Shown piece by piece: positions 28,354 through 38,194 of a stretch of 64,000 nt of DNA. The position numbers were made by a program, and so were the translations under genes. How positions within the stretch are numbered: position 1 is the first letter of the stretch; every line of letters starts with the position of its first letter. The stretch is taken from positions 2,108,001 to 2,172,000 of the forward strand of contig NZ_JAUCCU010000001.1 of assembly GCF_034675845.1 (NCBI RefSeq), read 5' to 3'. Source of the stretch: Castellaniella sp. Lineage in GTDB: Bacteria; Pseudomonadota; Gammaproteobacteria; Burkholderiales; Burkholderiaceae_B. Under the pieces are notes generated by a model, which saw nothing but the letters and a program-made list of their open reading frames with translations, did not search any database and was not told the origin of the DNA.

Positions 28354-29104
28354 GCACAAGACGATCAAACGCCAGTGCACCATTCTGGGCCGCCTGGCGC
28401 GCGACATCGAACGCAGCAAGACAGTGCTCTCAAAGCATCCAGAACGCGCTCAACCCTTGCTGGCGCGGGCGGAACAGAGCCGTCGAAAGAAGGCTGTGAA
28501 GGGCAAGGACAAGGTCTACAGCTGGCACGCCCCCGAAGTCGAATGCATCTCAAAAGGCAAAGCCCGCACCCCTTACGAGTTCGGAGTGAAGGTGGGTATC
28601 GTTACGACTTTGAAGGGGAATTTCATCGTGGGCGCGCGCAGCTTCCCGGGCAACCCCTCCGATGGCCACACGTTGGCAGAAGCCCTGGAGCAGACTAGCA
28701 TTGTGCTGCAGGACACCGGCGTCAAACCCAAGACGGTCTATGCCGATCTAGGATATCGCGAGGTAGATGGTGAGATCCCGGAATATGTCCTGAAGCACCG
28801 TGGGAAATTCAAACGGCTGACACCCGGCGAGCAGCAGCAGCTGCTGAAACGACGCCAGGCGATTGAACCGCTCATCGGGCATCTGAAAAGCGATCATGGC
28901 ATGAATCGCTGTCACCTGAAGGGGCAAATCGGGGACGCCATTCATGCGGTGCTGTGCGCGGCAGGCTTCAATATGAAATGGCTGCTGCACATGATTGCCC
29001 GCAAGGGCGTTCGACCTTTTTTTATACCTTATTTTTGGGCTTGGATCTGGCAACGGACCCGGAAACAATCCGAGTGGGGTGAGCTACCCCGCCAGAACTC
29101 GTAG
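28354..29104 (+). pseudogene. IS5-family transposase, 3' fragment
   Basis: About 250 C-terminal residues of a DDE transposase: KVYSWHAPEVECISKGKART, PYEFGVKVGI, GNPSDGHTLAEAL, the aspartate-containing TVYADLGYR, and the C-terminal IEPLIGHLKSDHGMNRCHLK. The N-terminal helix-turn-helix and first catalytic aspartate are missing. The frame is fused to DinB debris at about 28354. It belongs to a different IS5 subgroup from the element at 39170-40343, so the two do not form a simple composite transposon. Confidence 0.8.
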
Positions 29105-29169
29105 TCACAGATCGCCGAAAATCCGGCGTGATGGGTGTGAAATCAATTCTTCAGGGACGACTTCTTAAG

Positions 29170-29412
29170 GGTGTCAAAGGTCAGGATTTGCGTCTTCCCC
29201 CCCCCCCGACGGCACAGCCGAAGTTGAAAGAATGTCGCCAATTGGATGAGTTTGGCCCGAAAGCCCTTCACCTGAATACTTTCCAGGTGGGCGTGGGCCT
29301 TTTGCCGGGCGAAAAACGCGAACGGCTTCTCAAGGGATGGTTTGGAACGGGCCTGCACGAGCCAAGGTGCATGGTTGCAAATACTGAATTGGCCTGTGTA
29401 CTTCTGAGTCAT
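29170..29412 (-). pseudogene. Decayed phasin-like gene
   Basis: On the minus strand an ATG at 29412 preceded by GGAG opens MTQKYTGQFS. Switching frame twice gives segments that read like a phasin (LQPCTLARAGPFQTIP, then AVRVF, then HAHLESIQVKGFRAKLIQLA). A run of eleven C (29197-29207; G on the coding strand) marks a further break. Phasins coat polyhydroxyalkanoate granules and are common in Burkholderiales. The identification is tentative and needs a frameshift-tolerant search. Confidence 0.35.
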
Positions 29413-29558
29413 ACGAAACTCCATGAACTAGGAAGCACCGTACAGGCAGGATGGGCCGATTTCTTGCAGGTTTCTTGTAAGAAATCCGGATCATTGGCGC
29501 AGGGTTGGCGCATAACCACTTTTCTTATACGCCAATACCCTGCAGCGCATAATAAAAA

Positions 29559-29575
29559 CCCTTGCGTAACAAGGG
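29559..29575 (-). terminator. Small intrinsic hairpin left of the kdp region
   Basis: CCCTTG and CAAGGG pair over a five-base loop. On the minus strand a T5 run follows. It lies between the phasin remnant and the kdp promoter region and may insulate them. Confidence 0.5.
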
Positions 29576-29751
29576 CTTATATTTAAATTCGATAGTCTTG
29601 GCAACATGATTCAAACATGCAATTCCTACGTATCTCCCAACGATACTATATATGATTCTGCCCTATTCGCGAACAATTCCCAGACCTATACAAAAAATAA
29701 ACAAGCCGGGTTCAGGCAACGGGCATAAAGGCTATACGCCAAAAATCCGTT

Positions 29752-29768
29752 TTTATACTTTCTTTATA
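29752..29768 (+). promoter_or_regulatory. KdpE box upstream of kdpF
   Basis: TTTATA (29752-29757), a 5-bp spacer and a second TTTATA (29763-29768) match the known E. coli KdpE site TTTATA-N5-TTTACA in five of six positions of the second half. Counting the E. coli distance (-71 to -55) predicts a start point near 29825, about 25 bases before kdpF, with TACAGT (29811-29816) as a weak -10. Confidence 0.65.
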
Positions 29769-29849
29769 TTTGCTTGCCGCATTTATATAAGAATTTTATG
29801 CGCTTATGGATACAGTATCAGCTGTCGATAATCCCTTTGGGAGGTCTCT

Positions 29850-29939
29850 ATGAGTTGGTTCTATTTATGCAGCGGCATCGGCGCCGCAGGGCTTTTTCTA
29901 TATCTTTTCTACGCCCTTATTAATCCCGAAAAATTCTAG
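29850..29939 (+). CDS. kdpF: K+-transporting ATPase subunit KdpF
   Basis: A 29-aa single-helix membrane peptide, MSWFYLCSGIGAAGLFLYLF then YALINPEKF. The C-terminal YALINPEKF is the KdpF signature (E. coli has YALINAEAF). GGGAGG lies six bases before the ATG. KdpF stabilises the KdpABC complex in the inner membrane. It is the first gene of the operon, downstream of the KdpE box. Confidence 0.88.
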   Translation: MSWFYLCSGIGAAGLFLYLFYALINPEKF

Positions 29940-29984
29940 CCAGCCTGAATATTGCGGCGTACCACACTTTATTAAAGGACGATC

Positions 29985-30071
29985 GTGGGCGATCTTATTT
30001 TCATGACTCTGTTAGTCATATGTTTTGTTGTTGCGGCTATATACATAGCCGCGTTAGAAAAAATTCAATGA
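29985..30071 (+). CDS. 28-aa membrane peptide in the kdp operon
   Basis: A GTG-started small ORF preceded by AAAGGA reads VGDLIFMTLLVICFVVAAIY followed by IAALEKIQ, one transmembrane helix with a short charged tail. It sits between kdpF and kdpA. It resembles very small single-helix ORFs (pattern D-L-I-F ... Y ... E-K) that I recall near kdpF in other bacteria, which are usually not annotated. Either an accessory subunit or a leader peptide would fit. Translation is supported only by the ribosome site and the coding-like sequence. Confidence 0.55.
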   Translation: MGDLIFMTLLVICFVVAAIYIAALEKIQ

Positions 30072-30080
30072 GCTAATAAA

Positions 30081-31784
30081 ATGCCAACCAATATCTTGCA
30101 GTTTGTATTGCTTCTTGCCTGCATGACAGGACTAACCGTCCTTATGGGCAAGTGGCTCACGCGGGTTTTTACCGGCGCCGGGCACGCTATGCCCGAGCGC
30201 TGGTCCTACCGGTTGTTCGGCATTGATCCGGACGAATCCATGGGATGGAGCCGCTATGCAGCAGCGCTGGTGCTATCCAACGGTCTTATGGCCGTGCTGG
30301 GTTATGTCTTTTTGCGCGGCCAGGCACTGATGCCGCTTAACCCGCTGGAGCTGGCGGCGCAGACCCCCGACCTGGCCTTCAATACCGTCTCATCGTTTAT
30401 CACCAACACGAACTGGCAGGCTTACTCCGGCGAAACCAGCCTGAGTAATTTCAGCCAGATGGCCGTGATTACCTTTTTAATGATGGTGGGCGCGGCAACC
30501 GGTCTTGCGGCCGGCGCAGCCTTCATACGCGGGCTAAGGCGGTCTACATCGCAGAGCATCGGCAATTTCTGGGTCGACCTGACGCGAATACTTTACCGGA
30601 TCTTATTACCGCTGTGTTTCCTTATGGCTCTCGTGTATGTATGGCAAGGCGTTCCGCAAACGCTTAGCTCCGACGTCATGGTAACCACGCTGGAAGGCGT
30701 GAAGCAGCATATTATTTTGGGCGCCGTGGCCAGTTTTGAAACGATCAAGCATATCGGCACCAACGGCGGCGGGTTCTTCGGCATGAATGCGGCCCACCCG
30801 TTTGAAAACCCCACACCCATCACCAACGCCCTGGACATTCTAAGCATGCTGCTTATTCCCGCAGCGTTGACTTATGCCTTCGGCAGCATGCTAACGCGCC
30901 GGCGCCAGGGTTGGGTGTTCTTCGGCACCTTTCTGGTTCTCTTTATCGGTTTTCTTGCCATTGTGTATTCGGCCGAGCAGTCTGGCAACCCCATTCTGAC
31001 TGCGGCGGGCGCCGACCAAAACCTGACCGCCACTCAACCGGGCGGCAATATGGAAGGCAAGGAATTGCGCTTCGGCATCGCCGGCACCAGTATGTTCGTG
31101 GCAACGACTACGGCTGCGACGACCGGCTCGGTCAACGCCATGCATGACTCGCTCACGCCGCTGGGCGGGGCCGTTCCGCTTGCCCAAATGATGCTCAACA
31201 GTGTTTTCGGCGGCGAGGGGGTGGGCTTTATCAATTTGATCCAGTACGCCATTCTTGCGATATTCCTGGTCGGCATGATGATAGGGCGCAGTCCCGAATT
31301 CCTGGGCAAGAAAATCGAAGCGCGCGAAATAAAGCTTGTCATGCTGTCTGTCTTGGCCCATCCGATCAGCATTCTGGGGTTTACCGCTCTGGCCGTATTG
31401 TGGCCGGGCGCAGAAAACAGTCTGAATAATCCGGGGGCTCACGGCTTTAGCGAAATTCTGTATGCCTATACATCGGGCACGGCAAATAATGGATCGGCCT
31501 TTGCCGGCCTGAACGCCAACACCCCTTTCTTCAATACAACCATCGGCCTGGCCATGCTAATAGGGCGTTTTCTGACAATGCTGCCCATGCTGGCCGTGGC
31601 AGGCCTGCTAGCGGCGAAGAAAACCGTGCCCGACACCGCAGGCACCTTTCCCACGGCCACGCCTTTGTTCATGATCCTGACCATCTTCGTGATTCTGATC
31701 GTGGGCGGCCTGACGTTTCTTCCCGCCATAGTATTGGGCCCCATTGTCGAACACATCGACATGCTAGCTGGCCGCGTGTTTTAA
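30081..31784 (+). CDS. kdpA: K+-transporting ATPase subunit KdpA
   Basis: The K+-translocating channel-like subunit, 567 aa with about ten transmembrane helices, evolutionarily a fourfold M-P-M unit. The selectivity-filter loops are recognisable: [52 protein letters not shown] and [16 protein letters not shown]. Length and motifs are complete, so the protein should be functional. The gene starts nine bases after the small membrane ORF. In most bacteria kdpB follows; here kdpC comes next. Confidence 0.96.
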   Translation: MPTNILQFVLLLACMTGLTVLMGKWLTRVFTGAGHAMPERWSYRLFGIDPDESMGWSRYAAALVLSNGLMAVLGYVFLRGQALMPLNPLELAAQTPDLAFNTVSSFITNTNWQAYSGETSLSNFSQMAVITFLMMVGAATGLAAGAAFIRGLRRSTSQSIGNFWVDLTRILYRILLPLCFLMALVYVWQGVPQTLSSDVMVTTLEGVKQHIILGAVASFETIKHIGTNGGGFFGMNAAHPFENPTPITNALDILSMLLIPAALTYAFGSMLTRRRQGWVFFGTFLVLFIGFLAIVYSAEQSGNPILTAAGADQNLTATQPGGNMEGKELRFGIAGTSMFVATTTAATTGSVNAMHDSLTPLGGAVPLAQMMLNSVFGGEGVGFINLIQYAILAIFLVGMMIGRSPEFLGKKIEAREIKLVMLSVLAHPISILGFTALAVLWPGAENSLNNPGAHGFSEILYAYTSGTANNGSAFAGLNANTPFFNTTIGLAMLIGRFLTMLPMLAVAGLLAAKKTVPDTAGTFPTATPLFMILTIFVILIVGGLTFLPAIVLGPIVEHIDMLAGRVF

Positions 31785-31793
31785 AGGAATTGT

Positions 31794-32447
31794 ATGTCTG
31801 AAAAACCAACTATTTTCAAAGGGATTGCCCGTCCGGTGATCGTATCAAGCGTATTTTTTATGGCCCTCACCGGCCTGGCTTATCCCATGTTCACGACCGG
31901 TGTGGCCAACCTGCTGTTCCCTGCGCAAGCGCAAGGCAGCCTGCTTGAGCGCAACGGGGCAGTTATTGGTTCATCGCTGATCGGCCAGAATTTTACGCGT
32001 CCCGAATACTTTCATCCGCGTCCCAGTGCAACGATGGGGCCAGATCCTGCGGATGCCTCCAAGACCGTCAGCCTGCCCTACAACGCAGGGCTGAGCGGCG
32101 CAAGCAACCTAGGCCCGACCAACCGCAAGCTGGCTGATCAGGTCGCTGAACGGGTCGCCGCCTATAGGGCTGAAAATGGCTTGTCCAATACAGCGGCCGT
32201 TCCCGTGGACGCAGTGACCGCCTCCGCGTCGGGCCTGGATCCGGATATTTCCATCGCCAATGCCCTGCTGCAGGTTGCACGCGTGGCCAGTCACCGCAAT
32301 CTGCCCGAAGCAAAAGTGCAGCAGCTGCTGACCGCCCATACCACCGGGCGGGCCCTTGGCGTACTGGGCGAACCGCGCGTCAATGTCCTGCAATTGAACA
32401 TCGCGCTGGATGCCTTGTCCAGTGTGTCGATTCCCGGAAAATTTTGA
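31794..32447 (+). CDS. kdpC: K+-transporting ATPase subunit KdpC
   Basis: The 217-aa single-span KdpC subunit, which contacts KdpB and aids nucleotide binding. An N-terminal helix (about residues 12-38) precedes the periplasmic domain with the family stretches [40 protein letters not shown] and [17 protein letters not shown] lies before the ATG. It is placed between kdpA and kdpB, whereas the standard order is kdpFABC; the gene itself is complete. Confidence 0.95.
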   Translation: MSEKPTIFKGIARPVIVSSVFFMALTGLAYPMFTTGVANLLFPAQAQGSLLERNGAVIGSSLIGQNFTRPEYFHPRPSATMGPDPADASKTVSLPYNAGLSGASNLGPTNRKLADQVAERVAAYRAENGLSNTAAVPVDAVTASASGLDPDISIANALLQVARVASHRNLPEAKVQQLLTAHTTGRALGVLGEPRVNVLQLNIALDALSSVSIPGKF

Positions 32448-32455
32448 GAATAATC

Positions 32456-34540
32456 ATGAGTGATAGAAACACAAACCTGCCGTTATTCGATCGGAAATTG
32501 GTAGGGCCAGCGTGCCTAGACGCATTCAGAAAACTCGCACCGCAAGCACAATGGAAAAATCCTGTCATGTTTGTGGTCTATCTGGGCAGCATTCTGACCA
32601 CGGCCTTATGGATACAGGCTTTGATGGGACAGGGGGAAGCCCCCTCCGGCTTCATTCTTGCGGTAACGCTATGGCTGTGGTTTACCGTACTGTTCGCCAA
32701 TTTCGCCGAAGCGCTGGCCGAAGGGCGCAGCAAGGCGCAGGCGGCCAGCTTGCGCGGCATGAAGCGCAAAGCCATTGCCAAAGTGCTCCAGGAGCCGCAT
32801 TACGGCAGCAGCTGGCTGCCTCTTGAGGCCGATGAACTGCGCAAGGGTAGCGTCGTGCTGGTTCAGGCCGGCGACTTCGTACCGCTGGACGGCGAAGTCA
32901 TCGAAGGAGTTGCTTCGGTCGATGAAAGCGCCATCACAGGGGAATCGGCTCCGGTAATTCGCGAGTCGGGCGGCGATTTTTCGTCGGTGACCGGCGGCAC
33001 CCGGGTATTGTCAGACTGGCTGGTGGTGCGCATCAGCGTCAACCCCGGTGAGTCATTCCTGGATCGCATGATCTCCATGGTCGAAGGCGCCAAGCGGAAT
33101 AAAACACCCAATGAAATCGCGCTGACCATTCTACTGGTCGGCCTGACGATTGTGTTTTTGCTGGTGGTCGTTACGCTGGCGCCCTTCTCCGCATTTGCGG
33201 TAAAAACCAGCGGCATGGGCCAGGCCGTCAGTATCACGGCCCTGATCGCTTTACTGGTGTGCCTGATTCCAACCACCATCGGCGGCCTGCTCTCGGCGAT
33301 AGGCGTTGCCGGCATGAGCAGGATGATGCAGGCGAACGTGATTGCAACGTCGGGCCGCGCCGTAGAAGCCGCGGGCGACGTAGACGTTCTGCTACTGGAC
33401 AAGACAGGCACGATTACGCTGGGAAACCGGCAGGCCAGCGCCTTCCATCCCGCCGACGGGACAAGCGAACGTATCCTGGCCGAGACAGCGCAACTGTCTT
33501 CACTGGGCGACGAAACACCCGAAGGCCGCAGCATTGTCATACTTGCTAAAAAGCTGTTCAACGTACGCGAACATGAAATGGGCAAACTGAACGCCACATT
33601 TTTGCCCTTCACCGCGCAGACCCGCATGAGCGGGGTCGATTTGGCCAGCGAAGGTGCGACCCGGGGCATCCGCAAAGGCGCCGCTCAGGCCATACGCACG
33701 CATATCGAATCGCTGGGCGGGCGCTGGCCCGATGATATACAGCAGAAAGTAGAGGATATCTCGCGCAGGGGAAGTACCCCGCTGGTGGTTTCCGAGAACG
33801 CGGCGGTGCTTGGCGTGGTAGAGCTGAAAGATATTGTGAAAGGCGGAATAAAAGAGCGGTTCGCCGAGCTGCGCAGCATGGGCATCAAAACCGTCATGAT
33901 CACCGGGGATAACCGCCTGACGGCGGCGGCCATTGCCGCAGAAGCCGGTGTGGACGACTTCCTGGCCGAAGCCACGCCCGAAGCCAAGCTGCAAATGATC
34001 CGCGACTACCAGGCTGCGGGACAATTGGTTGCCATGACCGGCGATGGAACCAACGACGCTCCCGCGCTGGCCCAGGCCGACGTTGCCGTGGCCATGAACA
34101 CGGGCACGCAAGCCGCCAAGGAAGCGGGCAATATGGTCGATCTGGACTCGAACCCCACGAAATTGCTGGAAATCGTTGAAACGGGCAAACAGTTGCTGAT
34201 GACGCGCGGGTCTCTGACAACCTTCTCGATAGCCAACGACGTTGCGAAGTATTTCGCCATTCTGCCGGCCATATTTATTACTACCTACCCGCAACTTTCG
34301 GTTCTGAACATCATGGGCCTGGCCAGCCCCGAATCGGCTATTTTATCGGCGGTCATCTTTAATGCGCTAATTATCATATTCCTGATTCCGCTGGCTCTGA
34401 AAGGCGTGCGTTATCGTGCAATGGGCGCAAGCGCTTTGCTGAACCGGAATTTACTTGTTTACGGTTTAGGAGGACTGGCCGTACCATTCATAGGGATAAA
34501 ACTGATCGATATGCTGTTGTCGGCCACCAACCTGATATAA
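32456..34540 (+). CDS. kdpB: K+-transporting P-type ATPase subunit KdpB
   Basis: The catalytic P-type ATPase subunit, 694 aa from the ATG at 32456 (a TTG 12 bases earlier would overlap kdpC). The actuator loop TGES is at 161-164, including the serine known to be inhibited by phosphorylation in E. coli KdpB. The phosphorylation motif DKTGTI has its aspartate at 315, and the hinge reads [17 protein letters not shown]. Transmembrane segments lie near 35-85, 220-285 and in the last 120 residues. It pumps K+ inward with KdpA, KdpC and KdpF. Confidence 0.96.
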   Translation: MSDRNTNLPLFDRKLVGPACLDAFRKLAPQAQWKNPVMFVVYLGSILTTALWIQALMGQGEAPSGFILAVTLWLWFTVLFANFAEALAEGRSKAQAASLRGMKRKAIAKVLQEPHYGSSWLPLEADELRKGSVVLVQAGDFVPLDGEVIEGVASVDESAITGESAPVIRESGGDFSSVTGGTRVLSDWLVVRISVNPGESFLDRMISMVEGAKRNKTPNEIALTILLVGLTIVFLLVVVTLAPFSAFAVKTSGMGQAVSITALIALLVCLIPTTIGGLLSAIGVAGMSRMMQANVIATSGRAVEAAGDVDVLLLDKTGTITLGNRQASAFHPADGTSERILAETAQLSSLGDETPEGRSIVILAKKLFNVREHEMGKLNATFLPFTAQTRMSGVDLASEGATRGIRKGAAQAIRTHIESLGGRWPDDIQQKVEDISRRGSTPLVVSENAAVLGVVELKDIVKGGIKERFAELRSMGIKTVMITGDNRLTAAAIAAEAGVDDFLAEATPEAKLQMIRDYQAAGQLVAMTGDGTNDAPALAQADVAVAMNTGTQAAKEAGNMVDLDSNPTKLLEIVETGKQLLMTRGSLTTFSIANDVAKYFAILPAIFITTYPQLSVLNIMGLASPESAILSAVIFNALIIIFLIPLALKGVRYRAMGASALLNRNLLVYGLGGLAVPFIGIKLIDMLLSATNLI

Positions 34541-34552
34541 AAGGCCTGCTAC

Positions 34553-37297
34553 ATGAATAACCCTAGACGCGATCCTGACGCCCTTTTAAAGCAGCTGCGC
34601 GACGATGAATCCCAGGCTGCGCGCGGAAAACTGCGCATCTACTTCGGCGCATCGGCGGGAGTGGGAAAAACCTATGCCATGCTGAATGCCGCGCTTAAGC
34701 GTCGCGCCGAGGGCCTCGATGTCGTAGTCGGAATTGTCGAAACGCACGGCCGTGCGGAAACCGCCGCGCAGATCGGCGCGCTGGAAATACTTCCGGCACA
34801 GCAAATGGATTATCAGGGCCGCAGCCTGCCCGAGTTCGATTTGGATGGCGCCTTGAAGCGCCGGCCCGACTTGATCCTGATCGACGAACTGGCCCATTCC
34901 AATGTGGCCGGTTCCCGCCATCCCAAGCGATGGCAAGATGTGGAAGAACTGCTCGACGCCGGAATCAATGTCTATTCAACGTTGAATGTGCAGCACCTGG
35001 ACAGCTTGAACGACGTGGTGGGCGGCATTGCCGGAATCCGCGTGCATGAAACGCTACCCGACACTTTTTTTGACCAAGCCGACGAAGTCGTGATGGTTGA
35101 TACGCCCGCTGACGAACTGATCGCCCGCCTGAAAGCGGGAAAAATCTATATAGCCGAGCAGGCCGAGCGCGCCGGTCGGAATTTCTTTCGCAAGGGCAAC
35201 CTGATTGCCCTGCGCGAACTGGCGTTGCGCCGCGCCGCCGACCGGATTGGGGAGGACGTACAGGCGTATCGCGCCAACCATGCCATCGGTCGCGTGTGGA
35301 AAACTGAGCAGGCGTTGCTCTGCTGTATCGGCCCCGAAGAAGGCGGCGACTATATTATTCGCAGCGCCGCCCGCCTGGCGCAGCAAATGGCAACTGTGTG
35401 GCATGCGGTCTATGTTGAAACCCCAGCGCTGCAGCGCTGGGATAACGCGCAGCGCGAACGCATTCTTCAAACGGTCAGGCTAGCTCAAAACCTGGGGGCT
35501 AAAACAACCGTTCTTTCGGCCCAGGATATCCCGGCAGCGTTGGTCGACTATGCCAGGCAGCACAATTTATCCAAATTTCTGATCGGACGCAGCCAGACGC
35601 GGCGCTGGTGGCGAGGCCCCGGTCTGGGGCAAAGAATTGCCGCGTTGGCCTCCGACCTGGATCTGGTTGAAATCGGCCAGGCCCAAAACGCCTCGCCCGC
35701 TCCAGCTCCCAAAGCGCGTAGCCTGAACCCGGCCTACCCGCTGACGCGTTACGCCTGGGCTGCCGCCATTTGCGCGGCAACCACCCTGGCCGTCTTGCCG
35801 TTGCGCTTCGCACTGGATCAGACCAACATCGTCATGCTGTTCCTGCTGGCGGTGCTTGGCATAGCCATGCGCTTCGGACGCGGCCCGGCCATGCTGGCGG
35901 CTTTTTTCAATGTTGCCGTCTTCGACTGGTTTTTCATACCGCCCCTGATGTCGTTCTCGGTATCGGATGTGCAATACCTACTGACATTCGGCGTCATGCT
36001 CGCAGTCGGTGTCATTGTGGGCCAGCTCACCGCAGGATTACGTTTCCAAGCGCGCATTGCCCGGCATCGCGAAGCGCGTTCGCGCACCCTATTTGAAATC
36101 GCGCGCGATTTGTCGAGCGTGCTGGTTACCGAACAATTAGTAGATGTGGCCGAACAGGCCATTGCCCGCGAGTTCCGGGCGCGCGCCTACATCTTTATTC
36201 TGGACTCCAACGACAAGCTTCAACCTCCGCCGCCGAACACCGGCGAGGCCAGTCCGGAACTCGGCGCCGCCAGCTGGGTGCTGAACACCAATGAACCGGC
36301 AGGCCTTGGAACAGATACCCTACCCGGCAGTCAGTGGCTTTACCTACCGCTTAAAGCACCCATGCGCGCGCGCGGCGTATTGGCGATTTGCCCCGAACAA
36401 CCCAGGCTGTTGCTGGTGCCCGAGCAGCGCGAGCAGCTTGAAACGTTCGCCGTGCTGACCGCCATCGCGCTGGAACGGGTGCACTATGTGAAAATTGCGC
36501 AGCAGGCTACGTTGCAAATGGAGTCCGAACGATTGCGTAATTCGCTGCTTTCCGCCCTATCGCACGATCTTAGAACACCCTTGGCGGCCCTTTATGGCAT
36601 GGCCCAAATGCTGGAGGCCAGTTCCAGCAGTCTGCCGGTCAAAGCCGTAGAAACTGCCCACGCCATAAGCGAAAGCGCACGCCGCCTGAACGCCATGGTC
36701 GACAACTTGCTGGACATGGCCCGTCTGCAAAGCGGTGCCGTACAACTGAACCGGCAATGGCAGCCCGTCGAAGAAGTCGTGGGCAGCGTGCTGCGATCCA
36801 TGGATACCGTCTTATCCAACCATACTGTCGTCACCCAGCTGGCCAGCGACCTTCCGTTGGTTTACATTGACGCAGTACTGATTGAACGTGTTCTTTGCAA
36901 CCTATTGGAAAATGCCGTGAAATATACCCCGTCCGGCAGCACCGTAACGATCTCGGCCTCTACCTACAATGAACAACTGCTGGTCACTGTTTGCGATAAT
37001 GGCCCCGGTCTACCTTCCGGCCGGGAAGAGTCGCTATTCCAGAAATTCACTCGCGGGCAACAAGAGTCTCCCACACCCGGAGTGGGGCTGGGGCTAGCGA
37101 TCTGCAGAGCCATCGTCGAAGCGCACTCAGGCCGCATGTGGGCCAAGGCACCCTCGATACCTGCCTCCAGCGCGCCCAGCAGCCTGAGCGTCAAAGGAAC
37201 CGGAGCCCGATTCTGTTTTTCTTTGCCGCTTGGCACGCCGCCCAACATGCTTGCCGATCCCGAAGCCAATCAGGCCCTGACGGCGCCAACCTCATGA
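34553..37297 (+). CDS. kdpD: Sensor histidine kinase KdpD
   Basis: A 914-aa membrane sensor of K+ limitation and turgor. The N-terminal KdpD domain has Walker A GASAGVGKT (32-40), followed by a USP-like domain (about 250-375). Four transmembrane helices lie near 400-500. A GAF-like region is followed by the HisKA motif LSALSHDLRTPLAALYG with phospho-acceptor H671 and an HATPase domain with N, G1 and G2 boxes (LENAVKYTPSG, CDNGPGLP, VGLGLAICRAIVEAH). It phosphorylates the KdpE encoded next, with which it overlaps by four bases. Confidence 0.95.
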   Translation: MNNPRRDPDALLKQLRDDESQAARGKLRIYFGASAGVGKTYAMLNAALKRRAEGLDVVVGIVETHGRAETAAQIGALEILPAQQMDYQGRSLPEFDLDGALKRRPDLILIDELAHSNVAGSRHPKRWQDVEELLDAGINVYSTLNVQHLDSLNDVVGGIAGIRVHETLPDTFFDQADEVVMVDTPADELIARLKAGKIYIAEQAERAGRNFFRKGNLIALRELALRRAADRIGEDVQAYRANHAIGRVWKTEQALLCCIGPEEGGDYIIRSAARLAQQMATVWHAVYVETPALQRWDNAQRERILQTVRLAQNLGAKTTVLSAQDIPAALVDYARQHNLSKFLIGRSQTRRWWRGPGLGQRIAALASDLDLVEIGQAQNASPAPAPKARSLNPAYPLTRYAWAAAICAATTLAVLPLRFALDQTNIVMLFLLAVLGIAMRFGRGPAMLAAFFNVAVFDWFFIPPLMSFSVSDVQYLLTFGVMLAVGVIVGQLTAGLRFQARIARHREARSRTLFEIARDLSSVLVTEQLVDVAEQAIAREFRARAYIFILDSNDKLQPPPPNTGEASPELGAASWVLNTNEPAGLGTDTLPGSQWLYLPLKAPMRARGVLAICPEQPRLLLVPEQREQLETFAVLTAIALERVHYVKIAQQATLQMESERLRNSLLSALSHDLRTPLAALYGMAQMLEASSSSLPVKAVETAHAISESARRLNAMVDNLLDMARLQSGAVQLNRQWQPVEEVVGSVLRSMDTVLSNHTVVTQLASDLPLVYIDAVLIERVLCNLLENAVKYTPSGSTVTISASTYNEQLLVTVCDNGPGLPSGREESLFQKFTRGQQESPTPGVGLGLAICRAIVEAHSGRMWAKAPSIPASSAPSSLSVKGTGARFCFSLPLGTPPNMLADPEANQALTAPTS

Positions 37298-37986
37298 GCG
37301 AGCCATTGCTGACCGCCCTGATTGTCGAAGACGAACCGCTTATCCGCCGCTTTGTCCGCACCTCCCTCGAGGTGGAAAGCTGGCAGGTGTTCGAAGCCGA
37401 TACATTAAAAAGAGGGTTGATCGAAGCCGGCACGCGCCGGCCCGACTTGATCATTCTTGACCTGGGCCTGCCGGACGGCGACGGCCTGAACTACCTGAAC
37501 GACTTGCGCGCCTGGTCGACCACCTCAGTCATAGTGCTGTCCGCACGTACCGGCGAAGCCGACAAGATTGCGGCGCTAGACGCAGGCGCGGACGATTATC
37601 TGACCAAACCCTTCGGCATGGGCGAGCTTCTGGCGCGCGTGCGTGTCGCCATGCGGCGCAGCCATTCCACCAAGACGGGCCATCACCGGTTTGTATTCGG
37701 CGGCGTCGAGGTCGACTTCACCACGCGTCAGGTGCGGCGCGACGGCGAACTAGTGCATTTGACCCCTATTGAATACAGGCTTTTAAGCGTACTTATCGCG
37801 AATGTCGGCCGCGTACTTACGTACCGGTATCTACTGCATGAAGTATGGGGGCCTACGCAATCGGAAAACACGCATTACCTGCGCGTGTATATGGGGCATT
37901 TACGGCAAAAACTGGAACTAGACCCCACCAGGCCCAAGCATTTGATAACAGAAACCGCGGTCGGCTATCGAATGCTGACTGAATAA
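37294..37986 (+). CDS. kdpE: Response regulator KdpE
   Basis: A 230-aa OmpR-family regulator. I start at ATG 37294, which overlaps the kdpD stop (ATGA); a longer in-frame start inside kdpD is unlikely. The receiver domain has the acidic pair in VEDEP, phospho-acceptor D56 in LIILDLGLPDGDG, and the conserved lysine in LTKPFG. The winged-helix DNA-binding domain ends with GPTQSENTHYLRVYMGHLRQ. Its likely target is the TTTATA-N5-TTTATA box upstream of kdpF, giving autoregulated K+ uptake. Confidence 0.95.
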   Translation: MSEPLLTALIVEDEPLIRRFVRTSLEVESWQVFEADTLKRGLIEAGTRRPDLIILDLGLPDGDGLNYLNDLRAWSTTSVIVLSARTGEADKIAALDAGADDYLTKPFGMGELLARVRVAMRRSHSTKTGHHRFVFGGVEVDFTTRQVRRDGELVHLTPIEYRLLSVLIANVGRVLTYRYLLHEVWGPTQSENTHYLRVYMGHLRQKLELDPTRPKHLITETAVGYRMLTE

Positions 37987-38194
37987 ATAATAAGCCGCCA
38001 TAAAAACCGGCCATAAATTATTTATATTTCTATATAGAAAAACAATAAAGAAAATATAAAACCTGTTGTTTATTTATATAAATAATTCAAGTAGCAGCAT
38101 AAAATTTATAAAAAAAATATATCCATTTAGATACGATAGCGATTCTGCATCACCAAATTAATTCAAAATCGTTTTCCAATAGGATATATCAGTA

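Noticed and set aside
38021..38078. KdpE boxes upstream of the TorF-like gene
   Set aside because: TTTATA occurs twice, but neither copy has a matching second half at 5-bp spacing; the region is simply AT-rich.
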